DNA of 64,000 bases from Acidobacteriota bacterium (GTDB taxonomy: Bacteria > Acidobacteriota > Blastocatellia > Pyrinomonadales > Pyrinomonadaceae), in NCBI GenBank assembly GCA_003385635.1, contig QQUY01000003.1, positions 186,001 through 250,000 of the forward strand. The letters run 5' to 3'. A program made the translations under genes and the position numbers. Under the pieces are notes generated by a model. That model saw only the letters and a list, made by a program, of their open reading frames with translations, made no database searches and had not been told where the DNA came from. Within the stretch, counting starts at the first letter, position 1; every line of letters starts with the position of its first letter. Of this stretch, positions 1-9,052 are shown in pieces.

Positions 1-64
1 GTACTGAGTACTGAGTTAAGAAGTCAGAAGTCAGAAGTCAGGAGTCAGAATACGGTAGTCAGAG
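1..64. repeat. Heptamer tandem repeats at window edge
   Basis: Two copies of GTACTGA (1-14) are followed by AAGTCAG three times (21-41) and GAGTCAG (42-48). Period 7 is exact. The same GTACTGA unit, in both orientations, recurs near 46.93 kb and 47.05 kb. No gene is visible here; the array probably continues upstream of the window. Confidence 0.8.
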
Positions 65-84
65 TTTGCTAGTTAGATATCGGG

Positions 85-215
85 ATCTAGAATTCTCCGC
101 CACGGAGTGGCGACGGATCTTAGCCCCGGGTCGCGCCGAAGGCGCAACCCGGGGTTTTCGTGCATTTGGAATCCTCAGCCCCGGAGGGGCGACGCCTTTG
201 TTGCCCGGAGAACCG
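85..215. repeat. Cluster of GC-rich palindromes
   Basis: Three palindromes lie in a row: CGCCACGGAGTGGCG near 100, a long hairpin at about 123-156 with arms CCCCGGGT/ACCCGGGG enclosing GCGCC/GGCGC, and GCCCCGGAGGGGC near 179-191. Related AGCCCC...GCCGxAGGCGC...GGGG units occur near 21370 and 51290. They are REP-like intergenic repeats. Apart from these and the heptamers, bases 1-394 show no gene. Confidence 0.65.
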
Positions 216-394
216 GCGACCGCTATGCCGAATTCAACAGGCTGTCTGCAAAGGCGGCCTTTTTTGCGTCGCTTCGTGTTCCCTCGTGATTAACGCTCTG
301 AGATATTCTGTTTGAAATCGATATACGATTAAAGTATATTCGCCTTGATTTTTCGCTAACTACCTGACAATCAGACAAATAAACGGAGGATCCT

Positions 395-664
395 ATGGAA
401 ATCATCGGTGCCGGGATCGGCGGGATCGGAGGCCTGATCGCGCTCATAGGCTACATCTGGCTCATCGTCGTAGGTTTCAAGCAGGGCGGTGCACTTTGGG
501 GAATCCTTATATTCTTCTTCAGTTTTCTCGCGGGCCTGATCTTTTGCATAATGCACAAGACCGGATGGGTGCCCTGGATACTGATGGTCCTCGGAGGCAT
601 TCTGGCGAGTTTGGGAATGGGACTCGGAATCTCGAATACTGTTATGCAGGAGATGAATCTCTAG
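395..664 (+). CDS. Small glycine-rich membrane protein, unknown function
   Basis: The 89-residue protein is almost entirely hydrophobic. It has a glycine-rich N-terminal segment (IGAGIGGIGG) and about three membrane spans, at residues 8-28, 34-53 and 59-80. A good ribosome site (CGGAGGA, 384-390) precedes the ATG. It ends one base before the next gene, so the two are probably co-transcribed. No family is recognised; the length and span pattern resemble small stress or envelope proteins, but that is only an impression. Confidence 0.7.
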   Translation: MEIIGAGIGGIGGLIALIGYIWLIVVGFKQGGALWGILIFFFSFLAGLIFCIMHKTGWVPWILMVLGGILASLGMGLGISNTVMQEMNL

Positions 665-665
665 C

Positions 666-1127
666 TTGGCATTGAAAAATAAATCCATCTGGCGTGGGCG
701 AGTGATTCGCTACACGCCTTTTGTTTTGTGGACCGCGATCGTTCTCGCATTCTCGACCGGCGGCGCTTCGATGAACCGTACGTCGAGGATCATCAGGCCG
801 CTGCTTAAATTCTTGTTCCCGGATGCCTCCGAACAAACATTTGTCCTCGTTCATATGGTCATTCGGAAAGCGGCCCATTTTATCGAGTACGCCATTCTTG
901 CCACCCTCGCGTGGCTTGCATTCAAAGGCTCCTCAAAGTTGTTCCTGTCGGTTCGCCCGATGCTCGCAGCGTTCGCATTCGCGCTCGTGATAGCTTCCTC
1001 GGACGAGCTGTATCAGTCCTTCGACCCTTCCCGCACGGGCTCTTTGTACGACGTCGCGATTGATATGTCCGGAGCGGTCGTCGCTCTGCTTATCATTTCT
1101 CTTGCGAAGAGAATGGCCAAAAATTGA
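666..1127 (+). CDS. VanZ-like family membrane protein
   Basis: This is a 153-residue integral membrane protein. The VanZ-like signature is visible: RKAAHFIEYAILATLAW near residues 66-83, and SSDELYQSF...GSLYDVAIDMSGA near 116-140, where the conserved His/Glu and Asp residues sit at membrane borders. About four spans are predicted. The start is TTG, because the first in-frame ATG would remove the first span. It follows the preceding small membrane gene almost directly. VanZ proteins confer low-level teicoplanin resistance in enterococci, but the role of most relatives is unknown, so no resistance is inferred. Confidence 0.85.
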   Translation: MALKNKSIWRGRVIRYTPFVLWTAIVLAFSTGGASMNRTSRIIRPLLKFLFPDASEQTFVLVHMVIRKAAHFIEYAILATLAWLAFKGSSKLFLSVRPMLAAFAFALVIASSDELYQSFDPSRTGSLYDVAIDMSGAVVALLIISLAKRMAKN

Positions 1128-1153
1128 TATACCGGGCGTTGTTCCCGTATAAT
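1124..1153 (+). promoter_or_regulatory. Sigma70-type promoter for the SPFH gene
   Basis: TTGATA (1124-1129) is separated by 18 bases from a perfect TATAAT (1148-1153). It overlaps the stop codon of the VanZ-like gene and lies about 110 bases before the SPFH start, giving that gene its own promoter and a leader of about 100 bases. Confidence 0.6.
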
Positions 1154-1190
1154 TTGAACCGATAAGGGTAGGATAACGTTTTATTTAAAG

Positions 1191-1214
1191 GCGCTTTCCG
1201 CGGATGGAAAGCGC
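1191..1214 (+). other. Leader hairpin upstream of SPFH gene
   Basis: GCGCTTTCC (1191-1199) pairs perfectly with GGAAAGCGC (1206-1214) around a six-base loop. No T-run follows, so it is not a typical terminator. It sits between the promoter and the ribosome site and may stabilise or regulate the mRNA. Confidence 0.5.
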
Positions 1215-1262
1215 GCAGAATTACCGACCCCGGACGACAGCACATAATAAGGAGAGTTAATA

Positions 1263-2432
1263 ATGGGAATTTGGGACAAAGTTAAGGAAGAGGCCCTCAA
1301 TCAGTTTATCGAGGTAATCGAGTGGCTCGATGAATCGAAGGACACCATCCTTTACAGGTTTCCGGTCCACGGACAGGAGATCAAGAACGGCGCTCAGCTG
1401 ATCGTTCGTGAATCGCAGGCTGCCGTTTTTGTCTATGAAGGCCAGGTCGCTGATGTCTTTGGTCCAGGCAAATACACGATCGACGGCGGGAACACGCCCA
1501 TTCTTTCCAAACTCGGCGCTTGGAAGTACGGTTTCAACTCACCCTTTAAGTCTGAGGTCTATTTCGTAAACACGAAGCAGTTCACCGACATGAAGTGGGG
1601 CACCTCGAACCCGATCATGCTCCGTGACAATGATTTCGGTATCGTCCGCTTGCGAGCCTTCGGCGCTTACTCGATGCGCGTCGCTGATCCTTCTACGTTT
1701 ATAAAGGAGGTGGCGGGGACAAATGCGACATTCGATACCGAAGATATCGACGTACAGCTAAAGCGTGCTATCGTCACCGAGTTCTCGGATGCGATCGGCG
1801 AGATGAAGATCCCGGCTCTCGATCTTGCGGCTCAGTACAAAGAGATCGGAGATGCGATCCGCGGAAAGATCAATACCGACTTCAAAGACTACGGCCTCGA
1901 GGTAACGAAATTCTACGTTGAGAACGTCAGCCTTCCGAAAGAGGTCGAGGAAGCGATGGACAAGCGCGCTTCGATGGGGGCCCTCGGAGACGCAAACCGC
2001 TACGCTCAATTCCAGGCGGCCGACGCAATGCGCGATGCCGCACAGAATGAAGGAGGCGGCGCGGGGCTTGGAGCGGGACTCGGAGCCGGCTTTGCGGTCG
2101 GCAACCAGATGGCGAACGCATTCGGCGGACAGCAGCAGGGCCAGGGGGGAGGTCAGCAGGCTGCAGCGACCATTTCCTGTCCGAACTGCGGGAAGGCAAA
2201 TGCGCCCGAAGCGAAATTTTGCGCCGAATGCGGCGGTAAGATGGAGGTCGTCAAAGTACCTTGCGTGAAGTGCGGTGCTGAACTCAGAGAAGGTGCGAAG
2301 TTCTGTTCTGAGTGCGGTTCGAGCCAGGAGAAACAGAAATGCTCGAATTGCGAAGCTGAACTCGCGCCTGGAGCGAAGTTCTGTGCAGATTGCGGAACTC
2401 CGGTTGCGGACGAAGCGCCGGAAGGCGAATAG
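1263..2432 (+). CDS. SPFH-domain protein with three C-terminal zinc ribbons (YdjI-like)
   Basis: The first ~260 residues match the SPFH/prohibitin-like family of Bacillus YdjI (opening MGIWDKVKEEALNQFIEVIEW, an SPFH core with KYTIDGGNTP and KFYVENVSLPKEVEEAMDKR). A Gly/Gln-rich linker (about 260-302) follows, then three CxxC-n-CxxC zinc ribbons: CPNCG...CAECG, CVKCG...CSECG and CSNCE...CADCG. A strong AAGGAG site (1248-1253) precedes the ATG. SPFH proteins form membrane-associated scaffolds, often linked to envelope stress. The three ribbons probably bind zinc and may recruit partners. The gene is monocistronic, with a terminator directly after it. Confidence 0.88.
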   Translation: MGIWDKVKEEALNQFIEVIEWLDESKDTILYRFPVHGQEIKNGAQLIVRESQAAVFVYEGQVADVFGPGKYTIDGGNTPILSKLGAWKYGFNSPFKSEVYFVNTKQFTDMKWGTSNPIMLRDNDFGIVRLRAFGAYSMRVADPSTFIKEVAGTNATFDTEDIDVQLKRAIVTEFSDAIGEMKIPALDLAAQYKEIGDAIRGKINTDFKDYGLEVTKFYVENVSLPKEVEEAMDKRASMGALGDANRYAQFQAADAMRDAAQNEGGGAGLGAGLGAGFAVGNQMANAFGGQQQGQGGGQQAAATISCPNCGKANAPEAKFCAECGGKMEVVKVPCVKCGAELREGAKFCSECGSSQEKQKCSNCEAELAPGAKFCADCGTPVADEAPEGE

Positions 2433-2456
2433 AGTGCGAATAGCTTGCAGGATCGA

Positions 2457-2489
2457 GGGCGGGAGCAGGTTCTCCTGCCCTTTCTTTTT
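2457..2489 (+). terminator. Intrinsic terminator after SPFH gene
   Basis: The 9-bp stem GGGCGGGAG/CTCCTGCCC (one G-U pair) with a six-base loop is followed by TTTCTTTTT. This is a clear Rho-independent terminator 24 bases after the stop codon. Confidence 0.85.
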
Positions 2490-2522
2490 CAAAACCTTAA
2501 TCTTCAACATGGAGCTCGAACC

Positions 2523-2714
2523 ATGGCGATAAGTCCAGAACTTCTCAAGATTCTCCGGTGCCCGAAATGCAAATCGGAGGTGAAGCTGAAAGAAGACGGC
2601 ACGGGTCTCACTTGTCAAAATTCCGACTGCGGATTGGTTTATCCCGTACGCGACGACATCCCGGTGATGATCGTCGAAGAAGCAGAAAGAGCGGTTGCAG
2701 GAAAAGAAGACTAG
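2523..2714 (+). CDS. Trm112-like zinc-binding protein
   Basis: This is a 63-residue protein of the Trm112/YcaR type. It opens with SPELLKILRCPKCK, has a second cysteine pair (CQNSDCG), and ends with YPVRDDIPVMIVEEA, the family's hallmark. Eukaryotic Trm112 activates methyltransferases; bacterial homologues often neighbour envelope-glycan genes, as here, where a glycosyltransferase gene follows within eight bases. The ATG at 2523 was chosen over an upstream in-frame start because the protein then begins at the normal family position. Confidence 0.88.
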   Translation: MAISPELLKILRCPKCKSEVKLKEDGTGLTCQNSDCGLVYPVRDDIPVMIVEEAERAVAGKED

Positions 2715-2721
2715 GCTGACG

Positions 2722-3807
2722 ATGCCGGAAGCATATAAGGCGCTGCAAAGAGGCGCGGCTCTCGTAGACTGGGAACGGGTCGGCAGGGTCTTGGTTATCC
2801 GGTTGCGTTCGATCGGAGATACCGTCCTGTGCACGCCGACTCTCAGGGTCTTGCGCGAACAACTTCCGGATTCGAGGATCGACGTACTGCTGGAAGAATG
2901 GGTCGCGCCCCTCCTTGCCGGGCACGAGTCTGTCGATTCGGTGATCACCGTTGGGAATGATGCAAGAGCGCGTCTCCGGACGGCGCTGGAACTGAGAAAC
3001 ACGCGGTACGACGTTGTCGTCAATCTACACGGCGGGACTACGTCAACATTTCTGACGCGGGCATCCGGCGCGCGGTACCGGATCGGATCTTCTTCCTACC
3101 AGTTCCCTTTCCTATACAACGTGCGGCTCCCTTCCCCGCAGGAATTCTGGGGACGCGACGAGGTACATTCCGCGGAAGTACAGCTGGCGGTTGCGGGCCA
3201 TGCGGGCATCGAGGTCGAAAGGAGGCCGGACTCAGAGCTTCCTATCAACGAACCGGCTTCGCGAATGATCGATGCCAGGCTTGGTGCAATAGGGCTTTCA
3301 GGGAGTTCAATTGCGCTGATCCATCCGGTTGCGGCGTTGTTTACTAAACAATGGCCGACACGAAGTTTTGCGAAAATAGCCGAGAAGCTTGAGATGGAGG
3401 GACTGAAGCCGGTTGCGGTGGCGACCGAATCAGAAGCAGGGGTGCTTGACGCGCTTCGCGAATTGACCAGGTCCACCGTTAAAACTTTTTCGGACCTTAC
3501 TCTTCCTGAGATCACTGAATTGGCCCGACGTGCTTCGGTTTTTGTTGGAACGGATTCCGGGATCGCACATATCGCGGCCGCTGTGGGCACACCTCCATTG
3601 GTGATATTCGGGTCCTCCAATAGAGACCACTGGCGGCCCTGGACACGAGCACCCTACCGTATAGTCTTCGACGAGTACGACTGCCAGCCCTGTTCTGGCT
3701 ACGAATGCAGGGAATTCGGTGATGCCCCGTGTATCAACAGGCTTTCTGTTTCAAAGGTCGCGAAAACATTAGACGAACTTCTCGACGAGATGCAGCTGAA
3801 GCCTTGA
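2722..3807 (+). CDS. Glycosyltransferase family 9 (heptosyltransferase-like)
   Basis: The 361-residue protein has the two Rossmann-like halves of GT9/GT-B enzymes. The N-terminal half carries RSIGDTVLCTPTLRVLREQ, and the C-terminal half carries LIHPVAALFTKQWP and VGTDSGIAHIAAAVGTP, the nucleotide-sugar site. Such enzymes add heptose or related sugars to lipopolysaccharide core on the cytoplasmic face. A cysteine cluster near the end (CQPCSGYEC...C) is common in this family. The ATG at 2722 is preferred; an upstream TTG would overlap the Trm112-like gene. The sugar donor cannot be determined from sequence alone. Confidence 0.87.
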   Translation: MPEAYKALQRGAALVDWERVGRVLVIRLRSIGDTVLCTPTLRVLREQLPDSRIDVLLEEWVAPLLAGHESVDSVITVGNDARARLRTALELRNTRYDVVVNLHGGTTSTFLTRASGARYRIGSSSYQFPFLYNVRLPSPQEFWGRDEVHSAEVQLAVAGHAGIEVERRPDSELPINEPASRMIDARLGAIGLSGSSIALIHPVAALFTKQWPTRSFAKIAEKLEMEGLKPVAVATESEAGVLDALRELTRSTVKTFSDLTLPEITELARRASVFVGTDSGIAHIAAAVGTPPLVIFGSSNRDHWRPWTRAPYRIVFDEYDCQPCSGYECREFGDAPCINRLSVSKVAKTLDELLDEMQLKP

Positions 3808-4049
3808 ATTCAGGAAGTGAACTCCGGCCCCGAAGCGTCCCGCAAGTCTTTCACCGTGCGTGCATTTTCAAATAAATCTTGCCTTTTCAAGAGTAATCGG
3901 AGTAACATTAGACGAAATTCAAAGCAGGAAAAGCTAGGCGTCGGGCTCTAAACACCCTGATCGCTTTCATGCGAACGGCATCCATCGGGGTTCGATCCAC
4001 AGATCCCGGAAGACCATGCCTTTCAACACTTTAGGAGGAACGACAGCAG

Positions 4050-4244
4050 ATGTTGTATGCACTTGGAGCATTGTTAAGCCTTATCATCGCGGTGGTTTGC
4101 TTTGTTTGGATGCGAGGTTCGTCGGACCAGAACACTCTGCTTCTCATCGTTGGAATCGTGTTCGCAATCCTGACGATCGTGTTTGGCGGATTGTTCCTTT
4201 CGGGACGCGTTAACAAGACCGAAGATATTCACGTTACCGAGTAG
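4050..4244 (+). CDS. Small two-span membrane protein
   Basis: The 64-residue protein has two hydrophobic segments (about residues 2-20 and 29-50) and a short charged tail (RVNKTEDIHVTE). An AGGAGG site (4033-4038) stands 11 bases before the ATG, supporting translation. No family is recognised. The flanking bases 3808-4049 and 4245-4538 show no further gene. Confidence 0.65.
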   Translation: MLYALGALLSLIIAVVCFVWMRGSSDQNTLLLIVGIVFAILTIVFGGLFLSGRVNKTEDIHVTE

Positions 4245-4538
4245 GTTCGGATCGTAGAGCAAGGAACCGGCGTCTCGTCAGAAGTTCTCAGCCGCTGACT
4301 CGCCAGTTCAACACCTCCGCGGGACCCTCCCGCATTTCTAATAAGAAGCTATCCTCGCGCGGGGATACTTCTATCTAAATCTGTCGCCCCACATCCCGTT
4401 TTACAGAAAGCCCGCGCACGCCGGGAGAACTTGGCCAGGTCCTCCCAAAGCACACAGTTCCAGAACCGGATGGTCGATTCCGGCTATAATCAGCCGGAAC
4501 CAGACAGAGCACAGTTGTCTCTTAATGCGGACTGATCT

Positions 4539-6320
4539 ATGACCTTTGAGATCGCAATCGTCCTTGCCGTCGCATTCTGCGCCGTCGTGCTTTTCGCAAC
4601 GGAAAAGCTCTCGGTCGATGTGGTGGCGATCGTGGTGATGGCGATCCTGCTTCTTTCAGGGATCATTACGCCCGACGAGGGAATCGCCGGCTTTAGCAAC
4701 AAAGCGACCGTAACTGTCGCGGCGATGTTCATTCTCAGCGCAGGGCTTTTCAAGACCGGCGCCGTTCGCTATCTGGGATCAGTTGTCTCCCAGATGTTCG
4801 AGAAAAGTTACTGGATCGGCCTCGTTGCAGTCCTCATCGCGGTAGGCTTCTTCTCTGCTTTCATCAACAATACTCCCGTCGTCGCAATCTTCATCCCTAT
4901 TCTCCTGGGTGTTGCGAAAGACCTGAAGGTAAGCACTTCAAAGCTCCTTATGCCGATGTCATTCGCCTCGATGCTTGGGGGGATATGCACATTGATCGGT
5001 ACATCGACCAATATCCTTGTGAGCTCGATCGCCGAAGACAACGGACTCAGGGAGTTCTCGATGTTCGAGTTCGCGCCGTTCGGACTGATCCTGTTCGGTA
5101 TCGGAATCGCGTACATGCTTCTTTTCGGGATACGGCTGATCCCGGACCGCAGAAGCGAGGGCGACCTGATCGAGAGCTTCAGCCTTCAGGAGTACATCAC
5201 AGAGATCGTTCTGCTCGACAACGCTTCTTCCGCTGGAATGGCGATCAAGGATGCGCCGATAACCCGCGAGATCGACCTGACCATACTCGAGGTTCACAGG
5301 GGCAAACAGATCTTCTCTGTACCCTCGCCCGATCTCGTTCTTCGTGCAGGAGACGTACTTCGTGTACGCTGCGACCTCGAAAAGGTTAAAAAGCTTCAGG
5401 CTTGGGAAGGGATTTTGTTCAAGTCCCAATTCAAATGGCGCGATGAGGATGTGCAGTCCGAGGATACGCGGCTTGTAGAGGCGGTCGTTGCCCTGAACTC
5501 GAACCTGATCGGAAAGACGCTGAAGGACCTTACGTTCCGCGAGTCATTCGGCTCGACGGTGCTTGCCCTGAGGCACCGTGGACGCCTGATGCGCGAGAAG
5601 CTATCCGAAACCGAGCTGGATGCGGGCGATGCGCTTCTGCTTGAGATCAAGAAGGACAGATACAATCAGCTGAGGCAGGATCCTTCCTTCGTGATCGTTT
5701 CAGAAGTCGAGTACGAGAGGTTCAGAAAGCGGAAGATAATTCCTGCGATCGCGATCGTTCTCGCGGTTATCCTCACGGCGACATTCGGATTTCTTCCTAT
5801 CGTTGTCAGCGCGATCGTCGGCTCTTTGCTGCTGGTGCTTGTAGGCTGCCTGACGATGGAAGAAGCGTACAAGGCAATCGAGTGGCGGATCATCTTTCTG
5901 CTTGCAGGGGTCCTAACGCTTGGCGTGGCACTCGAAAAAAGCAAAGCGGCGGAGCTTCTGTCCCGTTCCTTGGTGGAGTATGTCGGTCCCTGGGGCGGTC
6001 CCGTGGCCGTGGTCTCAGCATTCTTTCTCGTAACTTCGCTACTTACCGGCGCAATGTCGAACAATGCGACAGCGGCACTTCTGGCCCCGATCGCTATCGC
6101 AGCCGCTAACTCGATGGACGTCAGTCCGAGGCCTTTTCTTATCGCCGTTACGATCGCTGCATCGGCGAGTTTCATGACTCCTGTCGGTTACCAGACGAAC
6201 ACCCTTATCTATGGACCCGGGCAATACAGGTTCAATGATTTTATAAAGGTCGGAACGCCTCTGAATATATTAATATGGATAGCGGCAACCCTTCTGATAC
6301 CGTACTTTTGGGAATTCTGA
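4539..6320 (+). CDS. SLC13 (DASS) family permease with two TrkA-C domains, copy 1
   Basis: The 593-residue transporter has an N-terminal membrane half with [12 protein letters not shown] (about 109-120), two cytoplasmic TrkA-C/RCK_C domains (about 225-295 and 312-380), and a C-terminal membrane half with [16 protein letters not shown] (about 505-520) and [17 protein letters not shown]. These paired hairpin motifs are the substrate and sodium sites of the divalent-anion:sodium symporter superfamily. RCK_C-containing members are often annotated as sulfate or dicarboxylate permeases; the substrate here is unknown. It is followed after 41 bases by a close paralogue. The ribosome site is weak. Confidence 0.88.
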   Translation: MTFEIAIVLAVAFCAVVLFATEKLSVDVVAIVVMAILLLSGIITPDEGIAGFSNKATVTVAAMFILSAGLFKTGAVRYLGSVVSQMFEKSYWIGLVAVLIAVGFFSAFINNTPVVAIFIPILLGVAKDLKVSTSKLLMPMSFASMLGGICTLIGTSTNILVSSIAEDNGLREFSMFEFAPFGLILFGIGIAYMLLFGIRLIPDRRSEGDLIESFSLQEYITEIVLLDNASSAGMAIKDAPITREIDLTILEVHRGKQIFSVPSPDLVLRAGDVLRVRCDLEKVKKLQAWEGILFKSQFKWRDEDVQSEDTRLVEAVVALNSNLIGKTLKDLTFRESFGSTVLALRHRGRLMREKLSETELDAGDALLLEIKKDRYNQLRQDPSFVIVSEVEYERFRKRKIIPAIAIVLAVILTATFGFLPIVVSAIVGSLLLVLVGCLTMEEAYKAIEWRIIFLLAGVLTLGVALEKSKAAELLSRSLVEYVGPWGGPVAVVSAFFLVTSLLTGAMSNNATAALLAPIAIAAANSMDVSPRPFLIAVTIAASASFMTPVGYQTNTLIYGPGQYRFNDFIKVGTPLNILIWIAATLLIPYFWEF

Positions 6321-6361
6321 TCCTTTAGCCCGCGGCGTCGCTGGACCCGCGCATAGCAACG

Positions 6362-8140
6362 ATGACGTTTGAGATCCTGTTCGTTCTCGCGGTGGCGGTG
6401 TGTGCCGTCATTCTCTTTGCGACCGAGAAACTCTCGGTCGATGTCGTCGCCATCGTCATTATGGCGACGCTTATCGCCTCAGGAATCATCAGCGCCGAAG
6501 AGGGGATCTCCGGCTTCAGTAACAAAGCAACGGTCACAGTTGCGGCGATGTTCATCCTCAGTGCGGGTTTGTTCAAGACCGGTGCGGTCAACTATCTCGG
6601 CGACATCACGACGAAGCTTTTCCGGAACAACTTCTGGGTCGGACTGATTTCGGTAATGTTCGCTGTTGCGTTCTTTTCCGCTTTTATCAACAACACTCCT
6701 GTCGTTGCGATCTTCATCCCGATACTTCTGGGTGTGGCGAAAGATATAAAGGCAAGCACATCAAAACTGCTTATGCCTATGTCGTTCGCATCAATGTTCG
6801 GCGGCGTCTGTACGCTGATCGGGACATCGACGAACATCCTTGTTAACTCAATTGCCGAAGGTCAGGGCCAGCCTGCGTTCTCAATGTTCGAGATCGCTCC
6901 CCTGGGACTCGCGATGTTTCTGGTCGGCACCACCTACATGCTGCTGATCGGCATCCGCCTCATTCCCGACCGCCGCTCCGAGGGCGACCTTCTCGAAAGC
7001 TTCGATCTGCACGAGTACATCACCGAGGTCGTCTTGCTTGACGACTCGACGTCAGTGGGCAAGCAGATCAAGGACGCTCCTCTTGTAAAGGAGATCGACA
7101 TCAACATCATCGAGATCCAGCGCGGAGAGGAGACGATCCCGTTACCTGCGGCCACCGAACTGCTGCGGGCAGGCGACATACTGAGGGTCCGATGCGATCT
7201 TGAGAAGCTGAAGAAGATCCGGGAGCGCGAGGGAATCGTCTTCAAGCCTCAGTACCAGTGGAAGGACGAGGACATTCTAACGGAGGGCACTAAGCTCGTT
7301 GAAGGCGTGATCGCACCGCATTCCGAGTTCATCGGAAAAACACTACAGGACCTCAATTTCCGGGAGGAGTTTGGTGCGACCGTGATGGCGCTCAGGCACA
7401 GAGGCGTGCTGTTGAGGGACAAGCTATCCGAAACCAAGCTTGACGCGGGCGATGCATTGCTCCTGGAGGTAAGAAAGAGACGCTACAACCAGATCCGGCA
7501 AAGCCCGGCGTTCGTCATCATATCGGAAGTCGAACAGGAGACGTTCCGCAAGAGCAAGATCATCCCGGCGCTGGCGATAATTACAGGGGTCATCCTTACA
7601 GCAAGCCTCGGTTTCATGGATATCGCAGCTAGTGCGGTGATCGGTTCCATCCTTCTCGTACTGATCCGCTGTATAACTATGGAAGAGGCCTACAAGGCCA
7701 TTGAGTGGCGGATCATATTCCTGCTTGCGGGCGTTCTGGCACTGGAGGCTGCGATGGAGAACTCACACGCAGGAGAACTTGTTTCTGAACAGATCATCGC
7801 GACGGTCGGTGTCTGGGGACCGATCGCGATGGTGTCAGCTTTCTACCTGATGACCTTCATACTCACCGAAATGATGTCGAATACAGCGACCGCGGCACTT
7901 CTGACGCCGGTGGCGATCGCGACCGCGAACACTATGAACGTTAGTCCCCGGCCCTTCCTGGTTGCGGTCATGTTTGCAGCATCCGCGAGTTTCATGACAC
8001 CGGTCGGCTATCAGACCAATACACTTATCTACGGGCCGGGCCAGTACAGATTCGCGGACTTCCTTCGGGTAGGTACACCTCTTAACATACTTTTCTGGAT
8101 CACTGCGACGATTCTCATCCCCTATTTCTGGTCATTTTAA
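6362..8140 (+). CDS. SLC13 (DASS) family permease with two TrkA-C domains, copy 2
   Basis: This 592-residue paralogue of the preceding gene is collinear along its whole length. It shares nearly identical N-termini ([28 protein letters not shown]), the [12 protein letters not shown] hairpin, both RCK_C domains and the [19 protein letters not shown] motif. One difference is [11 protein letters not shown] instead of [11 protein letters not shown] in the C-terminal sodium/substrate hairpin. The Asn-to-Thr change could alter specificity. The short spacing suggests one transcript, and the pair looks like an old tandem duplication. Confidence 0.88.
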   Translation: MTFEILFVLAVAVCAVILFATEKLSVDVVAIVIMATLIASGIISAEEGISGFSNKATVTVAAMFILSAGLFKTGAVNYLGDITTKLFRNNFWVGLISVMFAVAFFSAFINNTPVVAIFIPILLGVAKDIKASTSKLLMPMSFASMFGGVCTLIGTSTNILVNSIAEGQGQPAFSMFEIAPLGLAMFLVGTTYMLLIGIRLIPDRRSEGDLLESFDLHEYITEVVLLDDSTSVGKQIKDAPLVKEIDINIIEIQRGEETIPLPAATELLRAGDILRVRCDLEKLKKIREREGIVFKPQYQWKDEDILTEGTKLVEGVIAPHSEFIGKTLQDLNFREEFGATVMALRHRGVLLRDKLSETKLDAGDALLLEVRKRRYNQIRQSPAFVIISEVEQETFRKSKIIPALAIITGVILTASLGFMDIAASAVIGSILLVLIRCITMEEAYKAIEWRIIFLLAGVLALEAAMENSHAGELVSEQIIATVGVWGPIAMVSAFYLMTFILTEMMSNTATAALLTPVAIATANTMNVSPRPFLVAVMFAASASFMTPVGYQTNTLIYGPGQYRFADFLRVGTPLNILFWITATILIPYFWSF

Positions 8141-8254
8141 TCCGAAGAATGGCCCGGAGTGTGCGATCCGGGTCCTCAGGGGTTATAATGTTGACAAAAA
8201 GGTAAAGATTTATAGACTAGAAGTTTCGAGCAACATAAGAAATAAGCCGTACCG

Positions 8255-8815
8255 ATGCCCAAGATAGCCGACATACAAGAAACGCCTAACCCGAACGCCG
8301 TGAAGTTCATTCTTCGCGAGCCGGTGAGCCACGGCACTTCGCATTCATTTAAGAAGGCCGAGGATGCGGACAGCGACGTATTGGCAAAGTCGATCTTTGA
8401 CGTCGGTGATGTCGTGTCCGTGTTCTACATGGACAAGATGATCACGGTCGAGAAGACCGATGAATCCGACTGGGATGAAGTTCTTCCGGCGTTGGCAGTG
8501 CCGATCAGGGCTGCCGAGTCGGTTGCGAACGGAAACGGAAGCGCCGCGTCTGCCGCCGGTGGAGCGATCGCGGCGGCTGCAAGTGACGACCCTGTCATAA
8601 GGGACATCAATGAACTGCTCGATGAAAGGATCCGCCCGTATCTAGCTAGTGACGGTGGCTGGCTGGAGATCCTCAGCCTCGAAGAGAACGTCCTCAAGAT
8701 ACGTTACCAGGGAGCCTGTGGGAGCTGTCCAAGCTCGCTGACCGGTACACTGATGGCCATTGAGAATATGATCCGGGACGAGATCGACGACAGTATAGAA
8801 GTGGTCGCTGTATAG
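8255..8815 (+). CDS. nfu: Nfu-type iron-sulfur cluster scaffold/carrier
   Basis: The 186-residue protein has an N-terminal Nfu_N domain (about 1-90, ETPNPNAVKFIL), an Ala/Gly-rich linker (about 90-110), and a C-terminal NifU domain with the GACGSCPSS cluster-binding CxxC motif (about 154-162). Nfu proteins carry 4Fe-4S clusters to target apoproteins. The Nfu_N plus NifU_C layout is that of mitochondrial and many bacterial Nfu proteins, and differs from full NifU, which also has an IscU-like domain. It is a single gene with a strong terminator downstream. Confidence 0.9.
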   Translation: MPKIADIQETPNPNAVKFILREPVSHGTSHSFKKAEDADSDVLAKSIFDVGDVVSVFYMDKMITVEKTDESDWDEVLPALAVPIRAAESVANGNGSAASAAGGAIAAAASDDPVIRDINELLDERIRPYLASDGGWLEILSLEENVLKIRYQGACGSCPSSLTGTLMAIENMIRDEIDDSIEVVAV

Positions 8816-8835
8816 CCGATCCCCGGCGATTCTCG

Positions 8836-8900
8836 GAAGACCTTTCGATTCAACAGGATTCAGACCTTTCAGCGATTAAACATCGTTGAAAGGTCTTCTT
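8836..8900 (+). terminator. Terminator after nfu with two competing 5' arms
   Basis: The 3' arm GAAAGGTCTTC (8888-8898) can pair with GAAGACCTTTC at 8836-8846. Alternatively, the 15-base segment 8862-8876 can pair with 8882-8896 as a tight hairpin with a five-base loop. The two folds exclude each other. A short T-rich stretch follows, so it most likely ends nfu transcription; the alternative fold is unusual. Confidence 0.6.
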
Positions 8901-9052
8901 GACATAGGTCTCTGCTTTTGGTCATAATTCAAAAGGCGTTGTCTTCCCCGACATGCCTTCCCGTCAAAGCTCGAAGCCGCTTCTACCTGCCATCAAAAGC
9001 ATTTCCCTGCTATATTTAGTTAACTTGTCTGACGTTACGGAGGATTTTTATC

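Noticed and set aside
1758..3023. 421-residue open frame on the minus strand across the SPFH gene
   Set aside because: It is antisense to the SPFH and GT9 genes, which have clear family motifs; its translation is low-complexity Arg/Ser-rich without a ribosome site.
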